DNA from: CAKSIW01 sp045576435
GTDB taxonomy: Bacteria; Bacillota; Clostridia; Monoglobales; Monoglobaceae
Direction: 5' to 3'
DNA length: 58,637 nucleotides
NCBI GenBank assembly: GCA_045576435.1
Contig: JAZNGL010000124.1
Location: 1 to 58,637 of the forward strand
The notes beneath the pieces are model-generated. The model saw nothing but the letters and a program-made list of their open reading frames with translations, did not search any database and was not told the DNA's origin. Positions 33,625 to 43,200 of the stretch are shown here, in pieces; within the stretch, counting starts at the first letter, position 1; the number at the start of each line of letters is the position of its first letter. The position numbers were made by a program, and so were the translations under genes.

Positions 33625-34897
33625 TATTTCCAACTCCCTTCAAAAGATATATTGTATCAAGTTGAATTTTATTTGCAACATTAACTATCTGTTCACGACT
33701 GACATTATTTATCTTATTTAAAGAATCCTCAATACCATCACTACATCCGATTATAATCATATTCATATAGAATGCTTCTATTGCCTGAAGACTGTCCTTC
33801 ATCGAACACATAGCTGTTGAAAGATATTTTTTTGCCGAAACAATTTCATCGTCCGTAAATTTTCCCTCTTTCATTTTTTCGAGTTGCAACATAATTTCAT
33901 CATACGCTGCATTAAAATTATCTGCTTCAATTCCTGAATTGATTTTAAGGCAACCTTTATGCATATCAACACCGGACGAAACATAATAAGCCAGGCTGAG
34001 TTTTTCACGAACATTATTGAAAAGCTTAGAAAAAGGAGTGCCTCCATATATTCCCGAAAACAGCAAAAAGCTGCTATATTCATCACTCTTTGGCGATATG
34101 CCACAGTTAAAGCCCATGCAGAGTTTACTCTGCACAATCGGCATTTCTTCAATAACATTTTTAACTTTTATATTTTCTTCAATTTCTGCAAGTTGAGTTT
34201 CATAAATTTTTTCATCTCGTTCATTCAACTCGCCAAATGCCGAAGATATTTCTGCTTTCATTTTTTCCGAGTCAAAGCATCCGCTGGCAAAAATATCTAT
34301 TTCGGATGTTTCAAGCAATTCTTTATAAAAGCTATATAAATTTTCTCCGTCAATCTCTTCTAAATCCTCAACATATCCACATTCAACAATTCCATATGGG
34401 TCATCCTGAAACATAATTTCATTACTTTTAACACGCGCATATTCCTTTTTATCATTTATGAGTCCAAGGATAAAGCTTTTTGCATTTTCCTTTTCCTGCC
34501 TCATATATTCTGCATCAAAGCTATTATTTTCAACCTTCGGGCATAGCACAAACTCCTTCAAAAGTTCAATTGCGGGCGCCATAATGCTATCGCTTATAAA
34601 ATTATCACTCACAAAGCCAACAGAAAACTTTATCAGTTCAACATCACCTTTTTTACTAACGCTACTCGCAAGAGATGCTCCATAGAGCTCTTCTGCACGT
34701 TTTGAAAGTTCTGTTAAAGTTGGATATTTTTCTGTTCCTCTCTTCAGAACTCTTGCTAAAAGTGCCGCCTTTGTTACAGTTTCCCGGCAAAGCGGTAATC
34801 TCAGATAAAAACTTATCAAGCTTGTTTTGAACTTATCATTCTGAGCTATATGAAGATTAATTCCTCTCTTAAGTTCAAAGCTTTTTATTTCGTTCAT
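33614..34897 (-). CDS. M16-family peptidase homologue lacking the zinc motif (YmfF-like)
   Basis: 427 residues with the same two-lobed M16 fold as its downstream neighbour. At the place of HxxEH the sequence is LARVLKRGTEKYPTL, so it cannot bind zinc in the normal way and should be the non-catalytic partner. The C-terminal domain retains the GGTPFSKLFNNVREKLSLAYYV substrate-binding block with the R-Y pair. The ATG at 34897 follows AGGAGAG by about 7 bases and drops five spurious residues. Confidence 0.87.
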   Translation of the reverse strand: MNEIKSFELKRGINLHIAQNDKFKTSLISFYLRLPLCRETVTKAALLARVLKRGTEKYPTLTELSKRAEELYGASLASSVSKKGDVELIKFSVGFVSDNFISDSIMAPAIELLKEFVLCPKVENNSFDAEYMRQEKENAKSFILGLINDKKEYARVKSNEIMFQDDPYGIVECGYVEDLEEIDGENLYSFYKELLETSEIDIFASGCFDSEKMKAEISSAFGELNERDEKIYETQLAEIEENIKVKNVIEEMPIVQSKLCMGFNCGISPKSDEYSSFLLFSGIYGGTPFSKLFNNVREKLSLAYYVSSGVDMHKGCLKINSGIEADNFNAAYDEIMLQLEKMKEGKFTDDEIVSAKKYLSTAMCSMKDSLQAIEAFYMNMIIIGCSDGIEDSLNKINNVSREQIVNVANKIQLDTIYLLKGVGNSEV

Positions 34898-34963
34898 ATT
34901 ATCTCTCCTCACATTTAAATTTTTATCATATCTATATTTCTTATCTTTAATATCTATTTTTGA

Positions 34964-36097
34964 TTAAAAATCAACACATGCTAAATCATATCCATTAAAT
35001 GTTTCTTTAACCATGTTGCTCCATCTCAAAACACTCACTGCCCCATCCCGCAAGCGAACACCATGCTCTGCCACCAAAGCATCTGAATATTCTTTCAATC
35101 TGTGAACACTGAATTGCTTTGAGTTTGTGTCATAATGTGTCACAATCGGGATAAAGGAATAATCTGAAATTTCAACACTCTTTCCGTCAAATTTAAGTTT
35201 AACATCTGCCATTGCACCAAGCAAATTTCTGGCTTCTTGTTGTCTCGACACAAAATTGCCCAACGAATAATAAACCAACATTTTGTTACCATTTTCACTT
35301 TCAATCCATTCAACAGGCTCAATAACATGTGGATGAGAACCGATTATGAGGTCAACACCCCATGTGCACATATCCTTTGCAAGTGTTTTCTGAGCCTCAT
35401 CAGGTTTTATTGAATATTCTGTCCCCCAATGCATAAACGCAATCGTAAAATCCGCATTATCTTCAGCAAACATTGCATCTTTCTCTATTTTTTCTCTATC
35501 AATATAATTAACAAGATGCTCCTTGTCTTGAGGTAAAACGAGGCCATTGGTCCCATATGTATAATTCAAAACCGCAATTTTTGCACCCTTAATTGTCTTG
35601 ATGTTCACACTCTGTTTTTCAATTTCACTATCATTTATTCCCAAAACTGTTACATCGGGAAACTGTTCCCAAAAATCAAGTGTATTTTCAACGCCCTCTG
35701 CCCATTTATCAAGAACATGATTTGAGGCATGCAAAATAACATCAAAACCTTCATTAATCAAAGATTTTCCCATATCCGAGGGTGAGTTAAAAAGGGGATA
35801 TCCTGAATACCCGAACTTTTCTCCGCCAAAAACTGTTTCCTGACCTATTATTGACAAATCTGCGTTTTTTATTTGTGGTTGAAGTTTTTCAAAAAGATGT
35901 GAATATTCATATGTTCCATCCGCCCTTTTTCCGCTATTAACAACAGGCATATGAAGCAGATTATCTCCAAGCGCCAGAACAGATATAGTCTCATCAATTA
36001 TGAGTTCATTCACAACAGCATTCTCAACCTCATTCGTTGCACATCCTGAAATTAAGGTAATAAGAATCATGACTCCAATTACAATTAATTTTTTCAT
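34964..36097 (-). CDS. CapA-like metallophosphoesterase lipoprotein
   Basis: 377 residues. A lipoprotein signal with lipobox LISG-C (Cys near residue 19) is followed by a PGA_cap domain: ALGDNLLHMPV, NHVLDKWAEGV, FMHWGTEYS and GSHPHVIEPVEW supply the metal-binding Asp, Asn and His residues. CapA homologues act in poly-gamma-glutamate or other polymer export, but no capB, capC or capE genes are nearby, so the role is uncertain. The ATG at 36097 is 8 bases after AGGAG. Confidence 0.85.
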   Translation of the reverse strand: MKKLIVIGVMILITLISGCATNEVENAVVNELIIDETISVLALGDNLLHMPVVNSGKRADGTYEYSHLFEKLQPQIKNADLSIIGQETVFGGEKFGYSGYPLFNSPSDMGKSLINEGFDVILHASNHVLDKWAEGVENTLDFWEQFPDVTVLGINDSEIEKQSVNIKTIKGAKIAVLNYTYGTNGLVLPQDKEHLVNYIDREKIEKDAMFAEDNADFTIAFMHWGTEYSIKPDEAQKTLAKDMCTWGVDLIIGSHPHVIEPVEWIESENGNKMLVYYSLGNFVSRQQEARNLLGAMADVKLKFDGKSVEISDYSFIPIVTHYDTNSKQFSVHRLKEYSDALVAEHGVRLRDGAVSVLRWSNMVKETFNGYDLACVDF

Positions 36098-36248
36098 GAA
36101 CATTTCTCCTGTTTAAAAGTTTATATTAATTCGCTTATAATCTTTGTCATAAAATGGCATTAAAGCATTTTTTAAAACCCGAAATATTAAAATATTTTAC
36201 TGCATTCATTATATAATTAGTGAATGGTTTGGATGCCGTTCATTTTTC

Positions 36249-36608
36249 CTATATTTTCTCAGGTTTTTTATCGTTATACTTTATCAAACACTCAAATACA
36301 GTTAATACGATTATGTTTATAACTTCAATTATCATTTCAAGAAAAATTCCCGCTTCGCCCATACTATCCCAAAATACATATTTAAAATACAACTGTCCGC
36401 AAACAAAAATACCAACTGTCGCAAACAACATTAAAATTCCATTATATAATAGAATCTCTTTTATCTTCTTTGAACAAGCGGTATTTATCACTGTCATTAT
36501 AAACCAAATGGGCAACATAAAAATTGCAACCATACCACCATTCTCATAAAACAATATAAACGGAATAATCAGTAAGATGTTTAAAATAAACAAGGATAGT
36601 TTTTTCAT
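36249..36608 (-). CDS. small four-helix membrane protein, unknown
   Basis: 119 residues made of four hydrophobic spans separated by short loops; no recognised motif. The frame extends 18 codons upstream, but those come from the palindrome array, while ATG 36608 follows AAGGGTGAT. It lies 151 bases upstream of the capA-like gene on the same strand. No function can be assigned. Confidence 0.6.
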   Translation of the reverse strand: MKKLSLFILNILLIIPFILFYENGGMVAIFMLPIWFIMTVINTACSKKIKEILLYNGILMLFATVGIFVCGQLYFKYVFWDSMGEAGIFLEMIIEVINIIVLTVFECLIKYNDKKPEKI

Positions 36609-36616
36609 TTTATCAC

Positions 36617-36836
36617 CCTTTTGCGATATACTCACTGCGTTCGTGCGATATATTTGTTCCAAATGCGATATAACTTCATTTCATTTCGTTGCGATATGAT
36701 ATAAATTCCTTTTCTCGTCCCGAAGGGACATATCTCATACGCAGTATATATCGCGTACAAAGTACATATCGCAAATTCTGTAAGGAATTTATATCGCTGA
36801 ATTCATCTTCGATGAATTCATTATAATAAACCCATC
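36617..36836. repeat. array of small palindromes joined by GCGATAT linkers
   Basis: Non-coding. GCGATAT occurs directly at 36623, 36645, 36665 and 36691, and inverted (ATATCGC) at 36748, 36766 and 36791. Between the copies are short hairpins, for example TTTG-TTC-CAAA, GTCCC-GAA-GGGAC (36717-36729), ATAC-GCA-GTAT and GTAC-AAA-GTAC (36755-36765). GATATAAATTCCTT (36698-36711) pairs with AAGGAATTTATATC (36782-36795). The array ends with TGAATTCATC-TTC-GATGAATTCA (36798-36820). It could be a MITE-like or hairpin repeat element. It lies between the ABC operon end and the membrane protein gene. Confidence 0.65.
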
Positions 36837-36849
36837 ATAAAAAGTCAAT

Positions 36850-36876
36850 AAGAGGATGTTTAAAACATCCTCTTTT
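36850..36876. terminator. hairpin after the ABC transporter operon
   Basis: AAGAGGATGTTTAAAACATCCTCTTTT: a near-perfect inverted repeat of 11-12 bases per arm directly after the downstream ABC gene (stop at 36879). The T-tract is stronger on the plus strand; on the minus strand TTATTGACTTTTT follows. Confidence 0.6.
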
Positions 36877-36878
36877 AA

Positions 36879-38675
36879 TCAATAAACATTATATTTTTCA
36901 AGGAACTTATATTGCGCCATATAAAGTTCTGAATATCGGCCGCCCTTTTCCAGAAGCTCCTCATGCGTGCCACTTTCCACAATATGCTTATCTGCAACAT
37001 ACATTATCCTTGAGCTATTCTTTATCGTTGAAAGACGATGGGCGATTATGAACGATGTTCTTCCTTGCAGTAGTCGTTCAAGACCTTTTTGAAGTGCAAT
37101 CTCTGTTTCCGTATCAATACTCGATGTTGCCTCATCAAGAATCAAGATTGCAGGGTCTGCAATAAGCGCTCTCGCAAATGAAATAAGCTGTTTTTGTCCT
37201 GCCGAAAGTGACGATCCGCCTTCCGTAACAATAGTGTTATATCCATCAGGAAATTCCATTATGAAATCATGTGCACAAACAGCCTTTGCCGCCTCTATAA
37301 TTTCTTCATCCGTTGCATCCAACTTGCTATATCGGATGTTATCCGCAATTGTTCCTGAAAACAAAAAGCTATCCTGAAGCATTATGCTCATTTGTGAACG
37401 CAAACTCTTCAGCGTTACCTTTTTAATATCCTGTGAATCAATTGTAATCTTGCCGCCTTGTATATCATAAAAGCGTGCAATAAGATTTATAACCGTTGAT
37501 TTTCCTGCTCCAGTAGGGCCTACCAAAGCAATAGACTCGCCCTGTTTCACATCAAAGCTAACATTTTCCAAAACATTTGGATATTCTTCACCATATGAAA
37601 ATGTAACATTTTGGAATGAAACATCACCTTTAATACTTCCCATTTCAACCGCATCAGGCAAATCTTCAATCACCAGAGGTTCTTCCATCATCTGGAATAT
37701 TCTTTCAATATATGCCGCACAGTTAACAATTTCATTATAAAAATCAGTCAACACTATAATTGGGTCCCAGAATCTTCTCACATATGCCGCAAAACCAATT
37801 ATCGTACCAACTGCAACAGTTCCTGCTCCTATGGCTTTCACACCCACATAATATACCGCAACAAGCACAAAAGTAGTAATTAATGAAACAATTCTTGGAT
37901 TTGCAATAGAAAACATTGCTGCACGCATCCAATACTTCTTCGTTTCGTCACAGAGTCCATCAAAAATTTTAGCATTTTCTTCTTCTCTCGCAAATGACTG
38001 CGTAACTTTCATGCCCGATATACTTTCCTGAATATAAGCATTCATATTGCTCTGTTTTGCTGAATATTTTTGCCATGCTCTGCGGTAACAAGTTTTCATA
38101 ACTATCAGTCCAATAGCAAAAATCGGCAATCCCAATAAGCACAAAAGTGTGAAGTTTATATCCAAAGCAATCATAAAACCTAAAATAACAAACATTTTAA
38201 AAACATTTGTTATCATATCAACAATTCCGTTTGACAACAGATTGGCTATTGTGTTGACATAGTTCACAACTCTGACTAAAATCTTACCATGAGGTCTTGA
38301 ATCAAAATAAGAAAATGGGAGCTTTTGTAAATGTTTAAACAAGTCACTTCTGATGTCCTTAATTATGTTCATTGACATTCTGTGTGCCCATATCGCACGA
38401 TAACGCATGCCAAGCATGGATATCCAATTTGCAACAGTTAAAACCGCCACTAAAATAACAATCAGCTTATAGTTTCTTTCGGGCAAACACTTATCCAACA
38501 AAACACTCACAAAATATGGTGGCAAAAGCTCCAGGAACGCCGTTCCGAACATAATCAATAAAATAACAACTATTTCTCCTGCATGAGGGCTAACATATTT
38601 TTTCAGCATTGACATATAAGAAAAATTAACTTTTGAATTTAATTCTTCATCCTTATCATATCTGTTAATTGCCAT
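36879..38675 (-). CDS. ABC exporter, canonical subunit of a heterodimer
   Basis: 598 residues, a type-I exporter half with six membrane helices and a C-terminal ATPase. Walker A GPTGAGKST, signature SSLSAGQKQ, Walker B with catalytic Glu (ILILDEATSS) and H-loop IIAHR. Its partner upstream has Asp in place of that Glu, so only this subunit supplies a full catalytic site. The frame extends to 38789, but ATG 38675 has a perfect GGAGGTGAT 7 bases upstream and overlaps the partner's stop by 11 bases. Substrate unknown; drugs or lipids are typical. Confidence 0.92.
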   Translation of the reverse strand: MAINRYDKDEELNSKVNFSYMSMLKKYVSPHAGEIVVILLIMFGTAFLELLPPYFVSVLLDKCLPERNYKLIVILVAVLTVANWISMLGMRYRAIWAHRMSMNIIKDIRSDLFKHLQKLPFSYFDSRPHGKILVRVVNYVNTIANLLSNGIVDMITNVFKMFVILGFMIALDINFTLLCLLGLPIFAIGLIVMKTCYRRAWQKYSAKQSNMNAYIQESISGMKVTQSFAREEENAKIFDGLCDETKKYWMRAAMFSIANPRIVSLITTFVLVAVYYVGVKAIGAGTVAVGTIIGFAAYVRRFWDPIIVLTDFYNEIVNCAAYIERIFQMMEEPLVIEDLPDAVEMGSIKGDVSFQNVTFSYGEEYPNVLENVSFDVKQGESIALVGPTGAGKSTVINLIARFYDIQGGKITIDSQDIKKVTLKSLRSQMSIMLQDSFLFSGTIADNIRYSKLDATDEEIIEAAKAVCAHDFIMEFPDGYNTIVTEGGSSLSAGQKQLISFARALIADPAILILDEATSSIDTETEIALQKGLERLLQGRTSFIIAHRLSTIKNSSRIMYVADKHIVESGTHEELLEKGGRYSELYMAQYKFLEKYNVY

Positions 38676-40458
38676 GTCTATCACCTCCGGATTTTCTTGT
38701 ATCCATTTTAGCAGGGTGTTCAATATGATATTTAGGTCCACTGTTAAAATCGCCGAACTGATGCTCGAAAACGCTCTTATAATATCCATTAAGCTCTATC
38801 AATTTTTCATGTGTTCCCCACTCTATCAAATTTCCATGATTCAACACCAAAATCAAATCCGCATTTTTAACAGATGAAATACGATGTGCTATAATAATTT
38901 TTGTTCGCAAACCTTCTTTTAAATTTTCTTGTATATTATATTCCGTTTCCATATCAAGAGCAGAAGTAGTATCATCAAGAATAAGTATTGCAGGATTTTT
39001 AAGAAGAGCGCGAGCAAGAGATATTCTCTGGCGTTGTCCGCCGGAAAGTCCAACACCTCTTTCTCCAATCATAGTGTCATAGCCATCAGGCATTTCCATA
39101 ATAAAATCATGAGCGTTGGCAATTTTTGCTACTCTTTCAACATCCGCATAAGTCGCATTTGGTGCACCATATGCAATATTGTTTTTTATCGTATCAGAAA
39201 AAAGAAATGCATCCTGCATTGCACTTGCAACATTATTGTGAATTGTTGCAAGGTCAATATTTTTAACATTTATATCATCAATATAAACCGTTCCGAAAGT
39301 TGGGTCATAAAAACGTGCTATGAGATTTATAATTGTTGATTTTCCTGAGCCGGTTGGCCCGACAATTGCCAAGGTCTTTCCTGCATCAATCGTGAAATTC
39401 ATATTTTTAATTACTCTGTCACCTGCATATGAAAAAGTAACATTCTTAAAGCTTATCTTTCCATTAATACCCGTATCCCTTTTTACAACATTTCGATTTG
39501 TGATGCGTGAGCTTTCATTTTCCAACTGCATTATTTTAAGTGCACTTGCATTAAATTGCTGAACCTGATTAATCCAAGTTCCAACAGATGCCATCGGTCC
39601 TGTTATACACCAAAGGGTACTGTTGAACACAGAAAACTGTCCCACAGTTATATTGCCTTTCAAAAGCAAAAATCCACCCACTAATATCAAAATGCCATAT
39701 ATGCTATTCACAAAAAATATCATCGGCGGACAATATTTGGCCCATGTGTAAACATGTTTCATGAAAGCATTTTTATATTCTTCATTTTTCTTTTCAAATT
39801 TTTCTATTTCGTTGTCCTCTTTTGCATATGCCTTAACCACGCGATTACAAGCAATATTCTCAGCAACCATGGTGTTTAAATCAGCATTGCTTTCACGCAT
39901 AGCAACAAAATCTCTCTTTATGTTTTTTGAAAGCTTATACGCAAAAAAACCAATAAAGGGTGAAACCGATAAAAGCAATATAGTGAGTGGCACATTATAT
40001 GTAGTCATAACAACAATGCCAACAATAATGAAAAATAACTGCTCTAAAAATACCGGCATTGTTGAGCCGATGAGAATTCTTATTGAATCCGTATCCATCG
40101 TAAGTCTGCTCATAATGTCTCCTTTTCTGGTACGGTCAAAATAAGAGCAATCCAAAACTTGCAACTTTCCATAAATTACATTTCTGATATTTTTTATTGC
40201 CTTTTGAGATATAAACTGAACAATAATATTTTTAATATAAATTGTAGCTTCTTTAACTATAACTGTAACCAAAACTAAACCAAGGTAAAAAAATAAGAGA
40301 CCACCGTTGTTGGCAATAATAACCTCATCAACAACGCGTCCCAAAACAATAGGTATAACAAAAGCACACACCGCAACAATAACTGTGAGTATAAAAACAA
40401 CCACTATACTCCATTGGTATCTTTTTACATATTTCCAAAGCCAAACCAAAGAGTCCAT
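38665..40458 (-). CDS. ABC exporter, degenerate-site subunit of a heterodimer
   Basis: 597 residues, six membrane helices and an ATPase. Walker A GPTGSGKST, signature VGLSGGQRQ, but Walker B reads ILILDDTTSALD, with Asp instead of the catalytic Glu. This is the TM287-type degenerate subunit; the next gene is its TM288-type partner. The open frame begins at 40623, but ATG 40458 follows GAGGTG by 6 bases and starts MDSLVWLWKYVKRY, so the first 55 codons are not coding. A palindrome TTGTACAA lies about 120 bases upstream; no regulator gene is adjacent. Confidence 0.92.
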   Translation of the reverse strand: MDSLVWLWKYVKRYQWSIVVVFILTVIVAVCAFVIPIVLGRVVDEVIIANNGGLLFFYLGLVLVTVIVKEATIYIKNIIVQFISQKAIKNIRNVIYGKLQVLDCSYFDRTRKGDIMSRLTMDTDSIRILIGSTMPVFLEQLFFIIVGIVVMTTYNVPLTILLLSVSPFIGFFAYKLSKNIKRDFVAMRESNADLNTMVAENIACNRVVKAYAKEDNEIEKFEKKNEEYKNAFMKHVYTWAKYCPPMIFFVNSIYGILILVGGFLLLKGNITVGQFSVFNSTLWCITGPMASVGTWINQVQQFNASALKIMQLENESSRITNRNVVKRDTGINGKISFKNVTFSYAGDRVIKNMNFTIDAGKTLAIVGPTGSGKSTIINLIARFYDPTFGTVYIDDINVKNIDLATIHNNVASAMQDAFLFSDTIKNNIAYGAPNATYADVERVAKIANAHDFIMEMPDGYDTMIGERGVGLSGGQRQRISLARALLKNPAILILDDTTSALDMETEYNIQENLKEGLRTKIIIAHRISSVKNADLILVLNHGNLIEWGTHEKLIELNGYYKSVFEHQFGDFNSGPKYHIEHPAKMDTRKSGGDRHGN

Positions 40459-40672
40459 GCAAAACACCTCATTTTTTATTTGTTTTACAAATACGAGTTT
40501 ATGATACCACCAATAAAAAAATAAATCAATAGGTTTCAACAAATAACATGCACAAAAAGCCCACCACTTTATTATTAGTTTTGTACAACTTTTATCAACC
40601 CCATTAAAATTGATAAAATACACCGACCAACGATATAAAATATATTATACCTCACCAAATTTCATCATCTTT

Positions 40673-41518
40673 CTACTTGAGTTCAGCATATTTTCCTATA
40701 CAATAAAAAATTATAAAACAAAAAATATTAGTCACCACAACGGCAGGACCAACAGGAGCAGAAACAATTACCGAACCAACTATTCCCACTATGGCACATA
40801 TAACCGAAATTATAGCTGAACAAATTGTAACTGAACGAAAACTTTTGAAAACTCTCATTGCGGAAATAGCAGGAAAAATAATCAAAGCAGAAATAAGCAA
40901 CGAACCAACAAGATTCATTGCGAGAACTATTATAACCGCCGTAATTACCGCTATGGCAGTATTGTAACAATCTGCAGCCATGCCTGTTGCACGAACAAAA
41001 ATCTCATCAAACGTCACTGCAAATATTTTATTATAAAACATCAAAAACGCAAGCAACACAACTGTTGAAAGCAGAATGCATATATAAACATCTTTCTTCG
41101 ACAATGTTAAAATTGATGTTGAGCCAAATAATGTGCTGCAAACATCACCTGAAACATTTGAAGATGCCGGAAAAATATTTAAAAAAAGATATCCGACAGC
41201 TAACGCTCCAACAGAAACCATTGCAACTGTCGCGTCGCCCTTTATCTTGGAATTTTGTCCGACCTTCAGTAAAAGAATTGCTAAAACCACTGTGAACGGC
41301 AACACAACAATCATCTCATTTGATATACGTAAAACCGCAGCCAACGCAAGAGCTCCAAACGCCGCATGTGAAAGTCCGTCACCGATAAAAGAGAAACGTT
41401 TCAACACCAGAATAACTCCAAACAACGATGAGCACAATGCAATAAGAACACCCACAATGAGTGCATATCTCACGAAAGGAAATTCAAAATAATATGTGAG
41501 TCTATCTATGATATCCAT
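40673..41518 (-). CDS. znuB: Zinc ABC transporter permease
   Basis: 281 residues with about eight membrane helices in the ABC-3 permease pattern (FIGDGLSHAAFGALAL near residues 43-58; NLVGSLLISALIIFPAISAMR near 202-222). It forms the membrane channel for the ATPase and binding protein encoded upstream. Its start overlaps the znuC stop by one base. Manganese or iron is possible for this family; zinc is inferred from the linked Fur-type regulator and the binding protein. Confidence 0.9.
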   Translation of the reverse strand: MDIIDRLTYYFEFPFVRYALIVGVLIALCSSLFGVILVLKRFSFIGDGLSHAAFGALALAAVLRISNEMIVVLPFTVVLAILLLKVGQNSKIKGDATVAMVSVGALAVGYLFLNIFPASSNVSGDVCSTLFGSTSILTLSKKDVYICILLSTVVLLAFLMFYNKIFAVTFDEIFVRATGMAADCYNTAIAVITAVIIVLAMNLVGSLLISALIIFPAISAMRVFKSFRSVTICSAIISVICAIVGIVGSVIVSAPVGPAVVVTNIFCFIIFYCIGKYAELK

Positions 41519-42231
41519 TAATTATTTCTCCCTTCCAATCCCAAAAACGCTCTGCCTATATCGCTCTTTGCATAATCACTTGTCAACCCAAAGAACAATG
41601 GCTCCTTTGATATATGCAAAATATGTTTAGAATATTTAACCGCAGCCTCAACATCATGTGATACCATTATAATCGTGATTTTTTCATTTTTATTAAGCTC
41701 ATAAATAAGCTCATACATTTCTTGAACAGCAATCGGGTCAAGACCTGCCGCAGGCTCATCAAGCACCAATATCTTTTTTGCAGAGCACAAGGCTCTTGCC
41801 AGCAGAACTCTCTGTTGTTGTCCGCCCGACAATTCACGATAACATCGTTTTTCAAGCTCATAAATTCCGAGCTTTTTCATATTTTCTATTGCAAGTGCTT
41901 TTTCACTTTTGTTAAAAAAAGGTCTTAATCCACAATTTCTGAGGCAACCCGAAAGCACAATTTCTTTAACAGATGCCGGAAAATCACGTTGCACATCATT
42001 CTGTTGCTGCAAATATCCTATTTCAGCAGCAGTTACACCATCACCTAAAACTATTTCTCCCGACATTGGCGTTTTAAGTCCAACAAGAGCTTTAATAAGC
42101 GTGGTTTTTCCCGCTCCGTTTTCTCCAACAACGCATAAATAATCTCCATTTTCAACTGTGAAAGAAATTTTTTCTGCAAACATCTTTCCCTCATAGCCAA
42201 GAGCAATATCTTTGCATACGATTTGTGCCAT
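41518..42231 (-). CDS. znuC: Zinc ABC transporter ATPase
   Basis: 237 residues. Walker A GENGAGKTT, signature LSGGQQQRV, Walker B ILVLDEPAAGLD, H-loop MVSHD. It energises the ZnuB permease. ATG 42231 follows a GGGGGATT ribosome site; an upstream extension of six codons is not needed. It lies between znuA and znuB. Confidence 0.9.
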   Translation of the reverse strand: MAQIVCKDIALGYEGKMFAEKISFTVENGDYLCVVGENGAGKTTLIKALVGLKTPMSGEIVLGDGVTAAEIGYLQQQNDVQRDFPASVKEIVLSGCLRNCGLRPFFNKSEKALAIENMKKLGIYELEKRCYRELSGGQQQRVLLARALCSAKKILVLDEPAAGLDPIAVQEMYELIYELNKNEKITIIMVSHDVEAAVKYSKHILHISKEPLFFGLTSDYAKSDIGRAFLGLEGRNN

Positions 42232-42249
42232 TCTTAATCCCCCAAACAA

Positions 42250-43200
42250 CTATTTCAACGCTTCTCTCAAAGAAGCAAGATTTTCCTCCATTATCCCAAG
42301 ATAGGTAATGCCTGATGCAATATCTTCATCGGTTATGAACTGACACGATTGCATCACAACCACCTTGCCATTAATTCCAGAATTTTCTATTACGGTTTGT
42401 GCAATATCATTCTGCGAATGTTCAAGAGCAAGAACCGTTTCCTTTTTAAATTCTCCTGTTCTTTTTGCAAGCCACGCAACACCCTCAACACTCGCATCTG
42501 CATCGGCTGAGCAACCCGAAAATGCTGAATAGCAGTCAATATTATAATCCTGCATCAAATAGTAAAAAGGAAATCTATCTGCAAATATTACTGTTTTATT
42601 CATCGACTCCGCAACAGCTTTTTCATATTCATGGTCCAACATAACTAAATCATATTCATAATTTTTAGCATTTTCTCTGAAGGTTGCCGAACCGGTTTCA
42701 CCAAACAAACATATTTCTCTTGTCAGTGCAGAAACTACATCTTTTGCCATATCTAATGAGAGCCACACATGGTCATCATATATTTCAGCCTCTGTTGCAC
42801 GCTTACGTCTTGCATCATCAGCATCACGAGTTGCTCTTAACTGGCTCCTCAAAACATCAAACAACTTTAATGTTCTTGTTGTTTCAGGAATTTCCACATC
42901 ATTAACCCAATCATCAACGTCGCCACCAACATACACAAGCAAGTCACTCTTCTTGATTTTAGCAATATCATCAGCGGATGGCTGGTAGCTATGAAGGTCT
43001 GTGCCTTTGCCTAAAAGCGTTACTGAAAATCTCTCATTTTCCTCACCAAGGATATTGTTTATCCAATCATATGTAGGAAAAATAGTGCACACAATACTGA
43101 TCTTTTCATCTTTTTCTTCTTTGGCAGAATCATCAGAACCAGAACTTGAACATCCGGTAAGTCCTAATACCAACACTAACAATAAAATAAACTTTTTCAT
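42250..43200 (-). CDS. znuA: Zinc-binding lipoprotein of ABC importer
   Basis: 316 residues. Lipoprotein signal with lipobox LTG-C (Cys about 17), then the cluster-9 binding protein fold. Metal-site candidates: the His in KGTDLHSYQPSADD, the His in DDHVWLSLDMA, and acidic residues further on. The loop before DDHVW is charged rather than His-rich. ATG 43200 overlaps the zur stop (ATGA). It is probably made only in zinc starvation through the Zur-type operator upstream. Confidence 0.9.
   Translation of the reverse strand: MKKFILLLVLVLGLTGCSSSGSDDSAKEEKDEKISIVCTIFPTYDWINNILGEENERFSVTLLGKGTDLHSYQPSADDIAKIKKSDLLVYVGGDVDDWVNDVEIPETTRTLKLFDVLRSQLRATRDADDARRKRATEAEIYDDHVWLSLDMAKDVVSALTREICLFGETGSATFRENAKNYEYDLVMLDHEYEKAVAESMNKTVIFADRFPFYYLMQDYNIDCYSAFSGCSADADASVEGVAWLAKRTGEFKKETVLALEHSQNDIAQTVIENSGINGKVVVMQSCQFITDEDIASGITYLGIMEENLASLREALK

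Noticed and set aside
36617..36836. CRISPR array
   Set aside because: Repeats are 7 bases, spacing is irregular, and they occur in both orientations with palindromic spacers.
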